Assembly (NCBI GenBank): GCA_029379225.1
Contig: JAQYWR010000019.1
Coordinates: 1-64,000 of the forward strand
Source: Nostoc sp. S4
Lineage (GTDB): Bacteria > Cyanobacteriota > Cyanobacteriia > Cyanobacteriales > Nostocaceae
Length of the DNA: 64,000 nt
Direction of reading: 5' to 3'
This document shows, one piece after another, positions 1 through 9,444 of the stretch (position 1 is the first letter of the stretch; the number at the start of each line of letters is the position of its first letter). A program made the translations under genes and the position numbers. Below the pieces are notes generated by a model. That model searched no databases. It had not been told where the DNA came from and saw only the letters and a list, made by a program, of their open reading frames with translations.

Positions 1-79
1 TAAGTAGAACGAGGTGAAAAAACCAAACTATGTGAAGATAAGTAAATACGGATAATGAGTCTACCAAGGTGATAGATGT

Positions 80-562
80 ATGGGCAGCCGTTTAAGGGTA
101 TTTCTGACTCCAAAACAAGATAAAACTCTTTTCGACCTGAGAACGGCAGATGTACCGCAGAAAGTTCTAGACCGAGCAGAAGTTATTAGATTGAGCGCAC
201 ATGGTTGGTACGTAGAGAAAATAGCGGCTCATTTGAATTGGACTGCACAAACAGTGCGAGAAGTGTTGCATAGATGGGAAAAGCTAGGCTTAGAGGGACT
301 TTGGGAGAAACCAGGGCGGGGAGGAAAATCAAGGTGGGCAGAAGCTGACATGGTTTTCTTAGAAGAATGTTTAGAGCAAGAGCCACGTACATATAACAGC
401 GTTCAGTTAGCCCAAAAATTAGAAAAAGAACGCTCGATAACATTGAGTCCTGACTGGTTAAGGCAGGTACTAAAAAAAAGGGGGTCATTTGGAAGCGAAC
501 AAGAAAAAGCCACAAAGGAAAGCAAGACCCAGTATTACAGCAAATCAAACAGGCAGACTTAG
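80..562 (+). CDS. IS630 transposase, N-terminal frame (orfA)
   Basis: This encodes the DNA-binding half of the transposase: a helix-turn-helix region (about residues 28-70, including a typical 'GLEGLWEKPGRGGKS' linker) followed by a winged-helix segment. The frame leaves family similarity at a run of eight A followed by five G (472-484). A -1 shift there continues as 'KKKGVIW' into the catalytic frame, so the last 25 or so residues of this frame are not native. Slippery A-runs are known for programmed -1 frameshifting in this family. Whether this is programmed or a mutation cannot be told from the sequence. The start follows an AAGG-like site at 66-69. Confidence 0.8.
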   Translation: MGSRLRVFLTPKQDKTLFDLRTADVPQKVLDRAEVIRLSAHGWYVEKIAAHLNWTAQTVREVLHRWEKLGLEGLWEKPGRGGKSRWAEADMVFLEECLEQEPRTYNSVQLAQKLEKERSITLSPDWLRQVLKKRGSFGSEQEKATKESKTQYYSKSNRQT

Positions 563-564
563 AA

Positions 565-1134
565 ATGCTGGAATTGTCTGCTGCTGCCGGAGAAATCGAT
601 TTAAAGTATGTAGATGAATCAGGGTTTTGTGCTTGGAGCGAACCGAGTTACAGTTATTACTTCCGAGGTCAACAAAAACGCTTAGAGCAGAGCAAACGCA
701 GAGGACGAAGGTTAAGTATTATTGGGTTTCTCCAACCCTTAATTAGTTTTATTTATGGTTTGGTGATTGGCGGCGTTTCACGCAAATCTTATATACAGAT
801 GATGGAGACCGAAGCCGCAGAAGCCCAAAAAATAGGACGTATCAGAGTAATCGTGCAGGACAACGGCCCCATACATCGGTGTAAAGAAGTACAGCAATTA
901 TGGTCAAAGTGGGAAGGCATGGGTTTGTACATCTTCTTTTTACCTAAATATTGTTCGGAAATGAATCCAATTGAATTGGAATGGCAGCACCTCAAAAAAG
1001 ATGAACTTGCCTCTAAAACTTTTGACGATGAATTAGACCTTGCCTATGCTGTCATTGATGGAGTCCAAACAAGAGGAGAAAAAGGAAATTACAGTACCCA
1101 ACGTGTAAGATTTAACTCTAATTCTTCTGCTTAA
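565..1134 (+). CDS. IS630 transposase, DDE catalytic frame (orfB)
   Basis: This is the catalytic half. The acidic triad is visible: D in 'YVDESGF', D in 'VQDNGPIH' and E in 'MNPIELEW'. The frame is open upstream of its first ATG back to the A8G5 run near 472, which indicates expression as a -1 fusion with the upstream frame rather than from its own start. The fused protein would be about 350 residues, the usual IS630 length, and the C-terminus looks complete. Confidence 0.85.
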   Translation: MLELSAAAGEIDLKYVDESGFCAWSEPSYSYYFRGQQKRLEQSKRRGRRLSIIGFLQPLISFIYGLVIGGVSRKSYIQMMETEAAEAQKIGRIRVIVQDNGPIHRCKEVQQLWSKWEGMGLYIFFLPKYCSEMNPIELEWQHLKKDELASKTFDDELDLAYAVIDGVQTRGEKGNYSTQRVRFNSNSSA

Positions 1135-1176
1135 TTGTTTGTTACATACTTATAAATTTTCTCCACGACTTACTTA

Positions 1177-1779
1177 CTACTCAAGATTTAACAGTGAAGT
1201 ACAGTATCCAGGGAACGTAAATTCTCCTGAGTGCTGCATCTGGTAAAGCAGCTTGAGCAGTTTTTAATTGTTCTGTCAAGCCTACTAGAGACTTATCAGT
1301 AATCGGAGCAGAAATAGGAGGAGCTTGCTGCTTGGAGAAGGTGATTGCGTAGACCAATGGGTTGATGAACTCTTCAAAGTTCCAGCAAAATCCGGTGAAA
1401 AATGTGCATATCAGAAATATTGCTGTAATTACGCCAGCAACTTTGTGAACATCAAAGTTGACCCGCTTTGGATGGGCATTCCACTTGATTTTGAAGCCGG
1501 AAATTAACTTGCGCCAACCAGGCCACAAAATAATCCCTGTAATACTCATAAACGAGATTAGTAAACCAATAATGCCAATAAATTTATACCCAAGTCACCG
1601 CCTAAAAGAGCATAGTGCAGCGAGTAGCTCTTTAGTTGCTCTGCCCAACTTGACTGCATAGTTACAGCACTAAAACCCCCCGCTAGACTCAGTGCCAGCC
1701 AGAGATAAACATTCCTAGACAATTGCCAAAGCATCATCACAACTCCTCTACACGCTACCGTGAAACTTTGCTTACTGAC
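1177..1779 (-). pseudogene. PepSY-associated TM-helix protein, broken by IS630
   Basis: Two minus-strand frames (1558-1779 and 1181-1549) join across a frameshift near 1555. Together they give the order seen in PepSY_TM proteins: a first hydrophobic segment, 'LHYALLGG', a second TM ending 'MSITGIILWPGWRKL', then 'VNFDVHKVAGVITAIF' and a third TM with 'FTGFCWNFEEF'. The periplasmic part between the first two TMs seems deleted. The C-terminus runs into the IS630 end at 1176. PepSY_TM genes often accompany siderophore receptors and AraC regulators, which fits the neighbour at 1924-2919. This is clearly a remnant. Confidence 0.7.
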
Positions 1780-1923
1780 ACCTCTTGCATCAACTCCAAC
1801 ACTTTTGCTCAAAAAGCAAGCGATGGAAAGTTAAACACAACGTGACTATTGCAAATAATTTTTAGTTTTTTCTAGAGTTTCAGTGTACAGAAGAGTTGGG
1901 AGTTAAGCTATCGATATCCTGCC

Positions 1924-2919
1924 TCACGATCGAGATCCAGACTTTTTGCCCAACAAACATTCGCTAGGGGTGATACCAAACTTGCGTTTAAAGACAGCAG
2001 CAAATTGTCCTAAATGAGAATAGCCAACGAGGTTAGCAACTTCAGTGACACTCCGGTTCTTCTCTCTTAGCAAGCGCTCTGCTTTTTCCATGCGCTTATC
2101 TGTAATATAGTTAAAGACACTAGTACCAAAGCATTTCTGAAATCCGCGTTGGAGAGTGCGATCGCTCACTTCCACCATTTGCGCTAATTCTAGTATCGAC
2201 GGCGGATTTTCTAGACAGGAGTGCAAAATATCCTTAACGTGATAAATTCGGGCGATAGTTGAGGGCTTTAGTTGTGGCGGGCTTTGCACTCCACCCCGAT
2301 CTGTGAAGATTGGGGAAAGTTGCAACATTATTAGTTCATGTACTTTAGCTTGTAAAAACATTCGTTTCATCATCCCTTGGTAGGGACAGCTAATAATTTG
2401 CTGTGCAACACCCCGCACAGCTGAAGTAACTTTTGGGTACATTAGTGTTTGCCTGTCGTTCCCGTTCAACAAAAAGTGTAATTGAGGGGGGATTTCTCCA
2501 TTCTGTGTAGAGAAAAAAGTTGTCAATAACTCAGGTGGCATTTCGATGTTGATATGCACAAAAGGTTGTGATTTTTGAAACTCAATTTTCATTGCTTGTC
2601 GAACACCGCCACTAGAAATCAGCGTACATCCGTCCCTTAGCTGCCCTCCGTATTCATCTGTGATAATTTCTGTAAAGGAAACGCCAAATTGTAATGGATG
2701 ACAACAATCAGCGAGTTGAATCTGCACATCATCATGATATTCATAGTTCAAAATTGAAAAACAAAGATCGGGATATAACTCAATTTCTTGCAGATAACCC
2801 TTGCCGAGTTGCTTGGGTATTTGACAAATAAATTCATCAGGCTTTTGATTTTGCAAACTTTTTATTTCTGCTTCTGCCCACAGCTCCCTCGACTCTTTAT
2901 GCGTTAGAGTAATAGTCAT
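1924..2919 (-). CDS. AraC-family transcriptional regulator (PchR-like)
   Basis: A 331-residue regulator. The last ~100 residues form two helix-turn-helix motifs of the AraC type ('SILELAQMVEVSDRTLQRGF' and 'SVTEVANLVGYSHLGQFAAV', then 'FKRKFGITPSECL'). The N-terminal ~220 residues are a probable effector domain. I chose the ATG at 2919 ('MTITLTHKESRELW'). A longer frame to 3033 adds a hydrophobic stretch untypical of the family. Cyanobacterial regulators of this type usually sit beside TonB-dependent siderophore receptors and PepSY proteins. With the broken PepSY gene next door, an iron-uptake role is a reasonable inference, but no receptor is left here. Confidence 0.85.
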   Translation of the reverse strand: MTITLTHKESRELWAEAEIKSLQNQKPDEFICQIPKQLGKGYLQEIELYPDLCFSILNYEYHDDVQIQLADCCHPLQFGVSFTEIITDEYGGQLRDGCTLISSGGVRQAMKIEFQKSQPFVHINIEMPPELLTTFFSTQNGEIPPQLHFLLNGNDRQTLMYPKVTSAVRGVAQQIISCPYQGMMKRMFLQAKVHELIMLQLSPIFTDRGGVQSPPQLKPSTIARIYHVKDILHSCLENPPSILELAQMVEVSDRTLQRGFQKCFGTSVFNYITDKRMEKAERLLREKNRSVTEVANLVGYSHLGQFAAVFKRKFGITPSECLLGKKSGSRS

Positions 2920-3012
2920 AGATAATAGTAATAATAAAGAACAAAAAGAAAAGTTTATTCCTCTATGTCCTGATTTTATTATTGAGATACTTTCACCTAA
3001 TGATAGCTTTAA

Positions 3013-3198
3013 AAAACTCAGAATCAGATGCAAGAGTATATTGAAGATGGGTGTCGTTTGGGTTGGTTGATAAACAGAAAAAAACAGGAAGTAGAAATTT
3101 ATTGTCCAGGAAAAGATGTGGAAGTTTTAAAATTACCTCAAACTCTTGATGGAGACAGTGTTTTACCTGGTTTTGTACTCAATATGCAACGAATTTAG
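3013..3198 (+). pseudogene. Uma2-family (DUF820) endonuclease remnant
   Basis: The frame is open from 3013 to the stop at 3196-3198. It gives 'MQEYIEDGCRLGWLINRK' near 3028 and ends 'LPGFVLNMQRI', which matches the C-terminal third of cyanobacterial Uma2 proteins (PD-(D/E)XK fold). The N-terminal two-thirds with the active site is absent and a stop lies just upstream. It overlaps the long, unlikely start of the AraC frame on the other strand. It is a fragment without predicted activity. Confidence 0.65.
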
Positions 3199-3432
3199 TA
3201 AAAATTAAAGAACTATTGGGCAAGTGTGACAATTTCATAGATTAAAAGCCTGAAATCAGAACACTTCAAACGCTTGTGGCATGGGTTATTATCCAATTAT
3301 TTAGTTGCTGAACTAAAACGTCTGGCTGTCCCCATGTTTATTGTGTAGTTGCTTGGCGTGCAGCACGACTACACCACACCATTGCTTGTGACAGTTGCGT
3401 AAGTCCTGTATAAGTAAACTTAGCTAACAGAA

Positions 3433-4608
3433 CTAAATAATTTGAATTTTACTTGCAGCTTTAGTAGCTTTTTCCCTCGCCTTTTGGACATTCACATCTT
3501 TTGCTAAAGCTACTCCCATTCGCCGATATGGATGAGCATTAGGTTTACCAAACAATCTGATATCTACGTCTTTTTCTGATAAAGCATCGGCTACACCACC
3601 AAAAATAATAAAATCAGATTTTGTTGAAGCTAAAATTACTGCACTAGCTGATGATCCTAATTGTTCTATATGAGGAATTGGCAAGTTTAAAATAGCTCGC
3701 AGATGTAATTCAAATTCATTGAGATTTTGTGAAATTAATGTCACCATACCCGTATCATGTGGTCTGGGAGAAAGTTCAGAAAAAATCACTTCATCTTTAG
3801 TAATGAAAAACTCAACGCCAAAAATCCCGGCTCCTCCTAAAGCATCAGTGACTTTTATGGCTATTTCTTGGGCTTTTAATATTTTGTCTTCAGTAATTTC
3901 TGCTGGTTGCCACGATTCTTGATAATCGCCTCGTTCTTGACGATGACCAATCGGAGGACAGAAAATTGTTGGAGCATTCCACTGTTTAATAGTTAATAAA
4001 GTTATCTCAATTTCAAAATTAATAAATTCTTCTACAATTACCTTTTGACTGTCACCTCTAGAATTAGCGATCGCATAATTCCAAGCTTTTTCTACTTCAC
4101 TCTTATCCTGGACTACAGACTGACCTTTTCCTGATGATGACATCACGGGTTTAACAACATTCGGAAACCCGATTTCATCAGAAACAGCAATCAATTCTTT
4201 TAGACTTACTGCATAACCATATTTAGCTGTTCTGATACCTAATTGTTGATGTGCCAGTTCCCTAATTCTATCGCGATTCATTGTATAATTAGTAGCAGCC
4301 GCAGTCGGAATAACTGTAATTCCTCTGTGTTCAAATTCGAGAAGTTTTTCTGTTCTGATAGCTTCAATTTCTGGTATAATAAAGTCTGGTTGATGTTTAG
4401 TAACTATAGCTTCTAAATCATCGGCACTAAGCATAGAAATCACTTCAAAACAGTCAGCAACTTGCATTGCTGGAGCATTAGGGTAGCGGTCAACAGCAAT
4501 CACATAATTACCAAGACGCTGAGCAGCGATCGTAAATTCTTTGCCTAGTTCCCCAGAACCAAGCAGCATCAATTTTTGGGGCAGCTTAACATTCATTAAC
4601 TTATCCAA
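3433..4608 (-). CDS. purT: Formate-dependent phosphoribosylglycinamide formyltransferase
   Basis: A 391-residue ATP-grasp enzyme that makes formyl-GAR from GAR, formate and ATP in purine synthesis, as the folate-independent alternative to PurN. Visible features: an N-terminal nucleotide-binding loop 'LLGSGELGKE', the ATP-grasp segment with 'KPVMSSSGKGQS' and 'VIVEEFINFEIEITLL', the metal-ligand region 'FGVEFFITKDEVIFSELSPR', 'PRPHDTGMVTLIS', and the C-terminal 'GKPNAHPYRRMGVALA'. The length is typical of PurT. It stands alone, with over 100 bases free on both sides. Confidence 0.95.
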   Translation of the reverse strand: MDKLMNVKLPQKLMLLGSGELGKEFTIAAQRLGNYVIAVDRYPNAPAMQVADCFEVISMLSADDLEAIVTKHQPDFIIPEIEAIRTEKLLEFEHRGITVIPTAAATNYTMNRDRIRELAHQQLGIRTAKYGYAVSLKELIAVSDEIGFPNVVKPVMSSSGKGQSVVQDKSEVEKAWNYAIANSRGDSQKVIVEEFINFEIEITLLTIKQWNAPTIFCPPIGHRQERGDYQESWQPAEITEDKILKAQEIAIKVTDALGGAGIFGVEFFITKDEVIFSELSPRPHDTGMVTLISQNLNEFELHLRAILNLPIPHIEQLGSSASAVILASTKSDFIIFGGVADALSEKDVDIRLFGKPNAHPYRRMGVALAKDVNVQKAREKATKAASKIQII

Positions 4609-4747
4609 GTCAATCTCAATTTAATAATCTTATAACTTTTTGCATTTTAATTATCTTTTTCTCTCTAGATACATCCATAAATAGGAGTTCACAACTGAGG
4701 ATGAAACTATCTATTCTACTACTCTATCTTTACTTTTTATTTCCAAG

Positions 4748-5227
4748 CTAGTTAAATATAGCTCCGCGCAGTTGCAAATCTTGCCGTTGTAGATGAGTTA
4801 AACCAGTACCTACACCAAACTGACATTGACCTACTAGGGTATCTAACCAAATAGTCTCATTCAAAGTTGCACCTCTTAAATCTGCATTTCTCAAGTCGGC
4901 TTTTGTCAAATTTGCAAATAACAAGTCGGCATTAACTAAACTGCTACCTTGTAGATTTGCAGCTGATAAATTTCCCCGGATGAAGTTTACCCCATCTAAA
5001 ATTAAATCAGATAAATCAGCTTTTTGAAGATTAGGAAACTTTAGCTGATTTGGATATTTTAAAAATCGCATCATACAAATGATGTTTGCTTCATTGAAGC
5101 GAATCTTGCTTAAAAACTCATAACGAGCTATACCTAATTGTTTAAGAATTTCTAAACGTTGTGGAGGGTTTTGTTCTAAAAATTTGATGGCCGTATGGCG
5201 TAGGTCTTCAGGAGAAGGATATAGCAT
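4748..5227 (-). CDS. Pentapeptide-repeat protein
   Basis: A 159-residue protein. The N-terminal ~65 residues are helical and charged. Residues from about 68 to 130 carry A(D/N)Lxx pentapeptide repeats ('ADLSDL', 'ANLQGS', '[23 protein letters not shown]') that form a right-handed beta-helix. The last 25 residues include 'LQLRGAIFN'. No signal peptide is seen, so it is probably cytosolic. Such proteins are abundant in cyanobacteria and mostly without known function. Confidence 0.85.
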   Translation of the reverse strand: MLYPSPEDLRHTAIKFLEQNPPQRLEILKQLGIARYEFLSKIRFNEANIICMMRFLKYPNQLKFPNLQKADLSDLILDGVNFIRGNLSAANLQGSSLVNADLLFANLTKADLRNADLRGATLNETIWLDTLVGQCQFGVGTGLTHLQRQDLQLRGAIFN

Positions 5228-5415
5228 GATTTTCAGATTCTTATAAGATTTGTGTTAATTAAAAATTTAATACTATTTAATCTAATTACCGCCGCAGATA
5301 AATAAAAATGTACAAGTGTACATCTATACAGCAAATTTATATATTGCTAATATTTGGGAAAATTCTCTAACTGTTGATGTTAGTAAATAAATATAATATA
5401 CCAATCCTAAAAAAC

Positions 5416-5450
5416 AAGATACCCGACTTCTCAAATAAATCGGGTATCTT
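5416..5450 (-). terminator. Rho-independent terminator of the ABC exporter operon
   Basis: A perfect 11-bp inverted repeat (AAGATACCCGA / TCGGGTATCTT) with a 13-base loop. On the minus strand it is followed by GTTTTTT. It lies 20 bases beyond the stop of the ABC-2 permease gene. Confidence 0.8.
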
Positions 5451-5470
5451 AACGTGTTTCAACTACTTAA

Positions 5471-7237
5471 CTAACGTCCTGCTAACAATGCTTTTGTAGC
5501 AGATTCACCTGCTAATCTTACTTGCTTTGTTAACTGGAAGTTTAATAATGCCAAAACACTCAACTGGGCTATAAATGCTATAAAAATTGTTGTTGCCTCA
5601 GAGTATTGTATTGCTGCCCAAGGAAAAGTAGAAAACAGCCAGATAGTGGGATTTTTTTCTGAAGACATGCCAATAAATTCTAAAATCATCGGTGGTAAAA
5701 ACATTACTGCACCGATAGTTCCAATTGCCCAAAAAGAACGTTTAGGAGTTTTCAGCAAAAGTATCAATTGAGCGATGGTTGCATAAATCAACATCATGCT
5801 GATAGACAACACTAGGGTTAAAAGTAATTTTAACCTGTCAACATTGTCACTTGCTAAGTTTGGGCTATGGTCTGTATCCAGAACAGATGTAAGTGAAATC
5901 CAGACCAGCCAAGGGATACTAACAATTGTCAGATGGATGGCAATCGCCACTAATGCAGGACTTTTTTCGCTAGAAATTAAATCCTGCCAAATACTCTTGT
6001 GGCTGGAAACTTCCTGGTGTCGATATCTTGCCCAATCTTGTACGGTTTGACGGTGAGGAGAAAGAATTGCAATCAAACTGAAAAGCAACCCTAAGTTGTA
6101 TAATGCCATCAAAGCAAAATTTCGCTCAATTTGGTCATCTAAATTAAAAACTGTCTTTGAATTTTGTAAGGTCAATCCCCACATCATCAGCTGACAAAAA
6201 GCTACTACTATATAACTTTGTCCTTTGCTGATGACTGTGGCTTGAGGATTGCAAAAGCAACGTTTCAGTGCTTTGAAAATACCGTAAGTACATACTCCAT
6301 AGTTGAACAAATGGAAGCCAACGATACTCACAACATTTGTTCCTATTGGTAAATAGAAAAACTGCAAGTTTTTCAGAGGTGAACCATGATATATACGGAA
6401 CAAGTTAGGAAACAAATAATTTGTGACATCCCAAGGATTAAATAGTCTCAACCAAGTAGCTGAATTATTTAAATTCATGCCAGGAGACGATGCTAAAATC
6501 AGCGTCATGAACAAGAAAAACAAGACTCCACCACTACCTAACCACGGCTGAAAACCACTGAATTTACGACTGACTAATCCAAAGAGTAATGCAGCACTAT
6601 AGAAGAAAATACAGTTACCAGCAACAATAGCGTAATAACTCAAAATGTAACTAAAAGCTATGTTAGCAGAATGTCCAGCCCAAAAATGTAAAGGAAGGGC
6701 TGCTAAGACTACCAAATAAATTAAACTTGGAACTCCTAGCAACTTGCCAGTCAATATACTTGTTTCTGATTGGGGACTCAAACGAATGAAATTCAGCGTA
6801 CCGCGACGTTCTTCTTTCGCTAAATCATTAATTAGTAAATAAGTTCCTGCAACTAATAGTGTAAATACAAAAATTACACTTAAAGAAAGGAATATATATT
6901 CCCAATGGTCTCGCCACCACAACTGCCAATCAATTTGGTTTTCTGGGCAGAAATTCTTGGAGATAAAATTATTTAATTCGGCAATTTTGGATTGATCTGA
7001 TTGCTGGTAAGCTTGTGTTTGTCGCTGCTCGTATGCTGACTGCAAACGACAATATGTGCCAGTCAGCGAATATTTATCACCAGGAAATTCACGGAACTGA
7101 TATAAAAAAACTACTAGTTGCAGTAGTAGGGAAGTTGCAACAGCGATCGCCACATGAAAAAATTTCAGGCGTCCTTTGAGTTCCCGCAATAATTGCGGAT
7201 TTGCATCACCTATTTTATCTATAAAATTGAGCATCAT
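5471..7237 (-). CDS. ABC-2 type exporter permease, large
   Basis: A membrane protein of about 588 residues. Multiple hydrophobic helices are visible, starting near residue 27 ('AVATSLLLQLVVFLYQF'), with a large loop after the first TM and a cluster of helices at the C-terminus. An ABC-2 signature region 'LAKEERRGTLNFIRLSPQS' precedes 'ILTGKLLGVP'. I set the start at the ATG at 7237 (ATGATG, preceded by GGAG with 9-base spacing); a longer frame reaches 7351 only from a TTG. It lies 144 bases downstream of its ATPase gene on the same strand, so the two probably form an export operon. The substrate is unknown. Confidence 0.88.
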   Translation of the reverse strand: MMLNFIDKIGDANPQLLRELKGRLKFFHVAIAVATSLLLQLVVFLYQFREFPGDKYSLTGTYCRLQSAYEQRQTQAYQQSDQSKIAELNNFISKNFCPENQIDWQLWWRDHWEYIFLSLSVIFVFTLLVAGTYLLINDLAKEERRGTLNFIRLSPQSETSILTGKLLGVPSLIYLVVLAALPLHFWAGHSANIAFSYILSYYAIVAGNCIFFYSAALLFGLVSRKFSGFQPWLGSGGVLFFLFMTLILASSPGMNLNNSATWLRLFNPWDVTNYLFPNLFRIYHGSPLKNLQFFYLPIGTNVVSIVGFHLFNYGVCTYGIFKALKRCFCNPQATVISKGQSYIVVAFCQLMMWGLTLQNSKTVFNLDDQIERNFALMALYNLGLLFSLIAILSPHRQTVQDWARYRHQEVSSHKSIWQDLISSEKSPALVAIAIHLTIVSIPWLVWISLTSVLDTDHSPNLASDNVDRLKLLLTLVLSISMMLIYATIAQLILLLKTPKRSFWAIGTIGAVMFLPPMILEFIGMSSEKNPTIWLFSTFPWAAIQYSEATTIFIAFIAQLSVLALLNFQLTKQVRLAGESATKALLAGR

Positions 7238-7381
7238 AGAATAAATCTCCAAAAATGGGGAGTAATAGCTATTGACTAAGGGAACTTTGAGAAATAAATT
7301 ATCTTGTTTGAAGTTGATAACTGATGACGGTTGAGGATTGAGTGTGAACAATGGGATATTTTTTTATTTATCAGTCCCTAA

Positions 7382-8332
7382 TTAAGATGCTTGTTTGTGA
7401 CCTAATTTTAAGAAAATAGTTTCTAAGTCTTCTTGCGTGCAGTGGAAATCAGTCAAAGGAATGCCTGTTTGAATCAGCGATCGCAATAATTGGGCACATT
7501 CTTCCTGTGTACCTGAAAAATTTACCCGCACGCTGTTTTTTCCTGGTATCACCTCCCACTCTTTTACTAAAGGATAGTACTTCAACTCACTCAAAAGTAC
7601 CTCTATTTTTCCCAAAGTAGATAACACAATTTGCTGGTGTGAAAGACGTTGGTAAAGTTGCTGTAGCGAAGTACTTTCTACTAAAAAACCAAGTTCCATA
7701 ATTCCCACAGAAGTACACAATTCCGCTAAATCACTGAGAACGTGTGAGGAAATTAAGATTGTCATCCCAGCTTCTCGTAAAGCCTTGATGATTTCACGGA
7801 AATGCATTCTTGCAATCGGGTCAAGACCAGAAACAGGCTCATCTAGTAATAGTAAAATCGGTTCGTGGATAATGGTTCGCGCTAAACTCAAACGCTGTTT
7901 CATTCCCCGTGACAGGGTAGAAATCTGACTGTGGCGTTTGTTACCAAGTTGAATTAACTCTAAAACTTCGTGCAGCCGTTGGGTGCGACGCGGTTCCCGC
8001 AAGCGATATAAACGCGCAAAATAATCTAAGTAGTCCCAGACTGTCAAATCCTCATACAGCGGATAGTCATCAGGTAAGTAGCCAAGACGACGCTTGAGCT
8101 TAGGGTTACTCTTGTCACGTAAGAGGCGATCGCCATTAATATAAATCTCGCCTGTAGTTGGTTCCTCAGCAGTCGCCAACATCCGGATGAGAGTCGTTTT
8201 ACCTGCGCCATTTGGGCCAATGAGTCCATATACTTCACCCGCCTGGATTTCTAAATCAACGTCATTGACAGCAACGTATCGGTCAAATTGTTTAGTTAGT
8301 CCACGGGTGTAAATTGCTAATTCTTTTACCAT
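7382..8332 (-). CDS. ABC transporter ATP-binding protein
   Basis: A 316-residue ATPase of the CcmA/ABC-2 class. It has Walker A 'GPNGAGKTTL', a Q-loop region 'LGYLPDDYPLYEDLTV', the signature 'LSRGMKQRLSLAR', Walker B 'ILLLLDEPVSGLDP' and the H-loop in 'ILISSHVLSDL'. A C-terminal ~90-residue extension is usual for ATPases paired with ABC-2 permeases. It is the first gene of the pair with the permease at 5471-7237 and probably powers export of an unknown substrate. Confidence 0.93.
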   Translation of the reverse strand: MVKELAIYTRGLTKQFDRYVAVNDVDLEIQAGEVYGLIGPNGAGKTTLIRMLATAEEPTTGEIYINGDRLLRDKSNPKLKRRLGYLPDDYPLYEDLTVWDYLDYFARLYRLREPRRTQRLHEVLELIQLGNKRHSQISTLSRGMKQRLSLARTIIHEPILLLLDEPVSGLDPIARMHFREIIKALREAGMTILISSHVLSDLAELCTSVGIMELGFLVESTSLQQLYQRLSHQQIVLSTLGKIEVLLSELKYYPLVKEWEVIPGKNSVRVNFSGTQEECAQLLRSLIQTGIPLTDFHCTQEDLETIFLKLGHKQAS

Positions 8333-8581
8333 CGCTGCTGGGGGTGCGGCTTGTGATTAACAGTTAAGCTAACTTGTTTCTCCAGTATTTGTCAGGCTGG
8401 TTTCAGAAATTGAAACTAAGTTTATGTAAAGTTGGTTTGTATCATGAACACTATTCACTACTATCTTCACTCAAGTTTTAAATAATATTATTCTATTAAC
8501 TTTTGCTACTGGCAATACTAAAGCTAGAAATGTCAAGGTGAGCAATTTGTGACAATTCCTAAACTTTGAGAAATTAAATTA

Positions 8582-8611
8582 GAAAGGGTGAGAAATTTTA
8601 CTCACCCTTTC
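8582..8611. terminator. Stem-loop 3' of the 8620-9009 gene
   Basis: A perfect 11-bp stem (GAAAGGGTGAG / CTCACCCTTTC) with an 8-base AT loop, starting 9 bases after the stop codon of the minus-strand gene. The T-run is weak on both strands, so termination strength is uncertain. Confidence 0.6.
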
Positions 8612-8619
8612 CTCCTTGT

Positions 8620-9009
8620 TTATTCACTCATCACAGAAGCACAAGCTTGAGCTTCCTGCCAAAGTTTGTGCAAAAAGAATTCAGCGCGATCGCTCATTGT
8701 GGTGACGAATACACCTACAGCATCCTCAGAACCATCTGAGAGCCAAGAACCCCGCAAGGTGATTTCCACATATTCGCTATCGCAGACACACAGAGCAATG
8801 ATTTCTCTGTCATCTCTTTTCACCTCAGCTTTCAGTACTTCTACTCCCGGTAAATCAACAGGAAGCAAAAAGGAAGCTGTACTGGGTTGAACGCTTAGAT
8901 TTTGTCCAACTCGTAGTGCCAAAATTACTCGTTGCGCTACCCATTCTTCTAGTGACTGAGTGATAAATTCTAAGTAAAAACTGTTTTCAGTGTAAGTTAA
9001 TTTCAGCAT
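8620..9009 (-). CDS. Conserved cyanobacterial hypothetical protein
   Basis: A 129-residue soluble, acidic protein with no motif I recognise and no signal peptide. It looks like a single alpha/beta domain ('LYLEF'-like strands, then 'KRDDREIIALCVCDSEYVEI'). The start is supported by AGGAG nine bases upstream and AAGGA directly before the ATG. A stem-loop follows the stop. Codon use is like the neighbours and the gene seems intact. Confidence 0.7.
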   Translation of the reverse strand: MLKLTYTENSFYLEFITQSLEEWVAQRVILALRVGQNLSVQPSTASFLLPVDLPGVEVLKAEVKRDDREIIALCVCDSEYVEITLRGSWLSDGSEDAVGVFVTTMSDRAEFFLHKLWQEAQACASVMSE

Positions 9010-9063
9010 TCCTTATGCTCTCCTGTTATTCCAGGTTTGCTCGCACATTTATTCAATAACTGT

Positions 9064-9364
9064 TCAGTCTGTAGGTCGCGGTATCAGATAATCTAGCGTT
9101 AAATGTTTGCTGCTACCACAATCTTGGTAACTGCGATCGTCTGGTGGCAATACTTCCCACCAATTAACTCGTAGAACCTTCGACATCCGTTACCAACTTG
9201 AGTGAGTGAATTTACCATTTTATTTCCGTGGTAAAACCCAGTACTTGAGTTTTTTTTGTCACTAATAAAACAATCGCCCGCTTGATATTAATCCCACATA
9301 GTGGTAAAAAATTCTGATAAAACATCACTACGGATTGCTCTAACAGTTGCGTTGCAGTCGTCAC
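9064..9364 (-). pseudogene. HNH endonuclease, internally deleted
   Basis: Two minus-strand pieces. The frame 9212-9364 starts at a GTG with AGGAG eight bases upstream and reads 'TATQLLEQSVVMFYQNFLPL...IKRAIVLLVT', which matches the N-terminus of a common cyanobacterial HNH family. The frame 9064-9186 contains 'CGSSKHLTLDYLIPR', the HNH core in which the family normally has LTLDHVIPR. The middle and the C-terminal half of the domain are missing, and the catalytic His of 'LDH' is Tyr. This is a decayed gene. Confidence 0.65.
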
Positions 9365-9383
9365 AGCTTCACTCCTTATAAAA

Positions 9384-9417
9384 AACCCCCGCTTCTTGTT
9401 TGCGTGAAGCGGGGGTT
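9384..9417 (-). terminator. Rho-independent terminator
   Basis: A perfect 12-bp stem (AACCCCCGCTTC / GAAGCGGGGGTT) followed on the minus strand by a T-run. It lies between the small minus-strand frame at 9445-9693 and the HNH remnant, and would end transcription coming from 9693. Confidence 0.8.
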
Positions 9418-9444
9418 GGAAATTGACCGAAAAATTTTCTGGTC

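Larger units (their letters stand above)
1..1176 (+). mobile_element. IS630-family insertion sequence
   Basis: Two frames together encode an IS630-type DDE transposase. The first 20 bases match the reverse complement of 1157-1176 at 15 of 20 positions (both start TAAGTA and end GAAAA), so these are the terminal inverted repeats. A TA dinucleotide stands at each outer edge, as expected for IS630/Tc1-mariner insertion at TA. The element is about 1.18 kb, normal for the family. It abuts a broken PepSY-type gene on the right. The left flank lies outside the window, so the target duplication cannot be confirmed. Confidence 0.85.
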
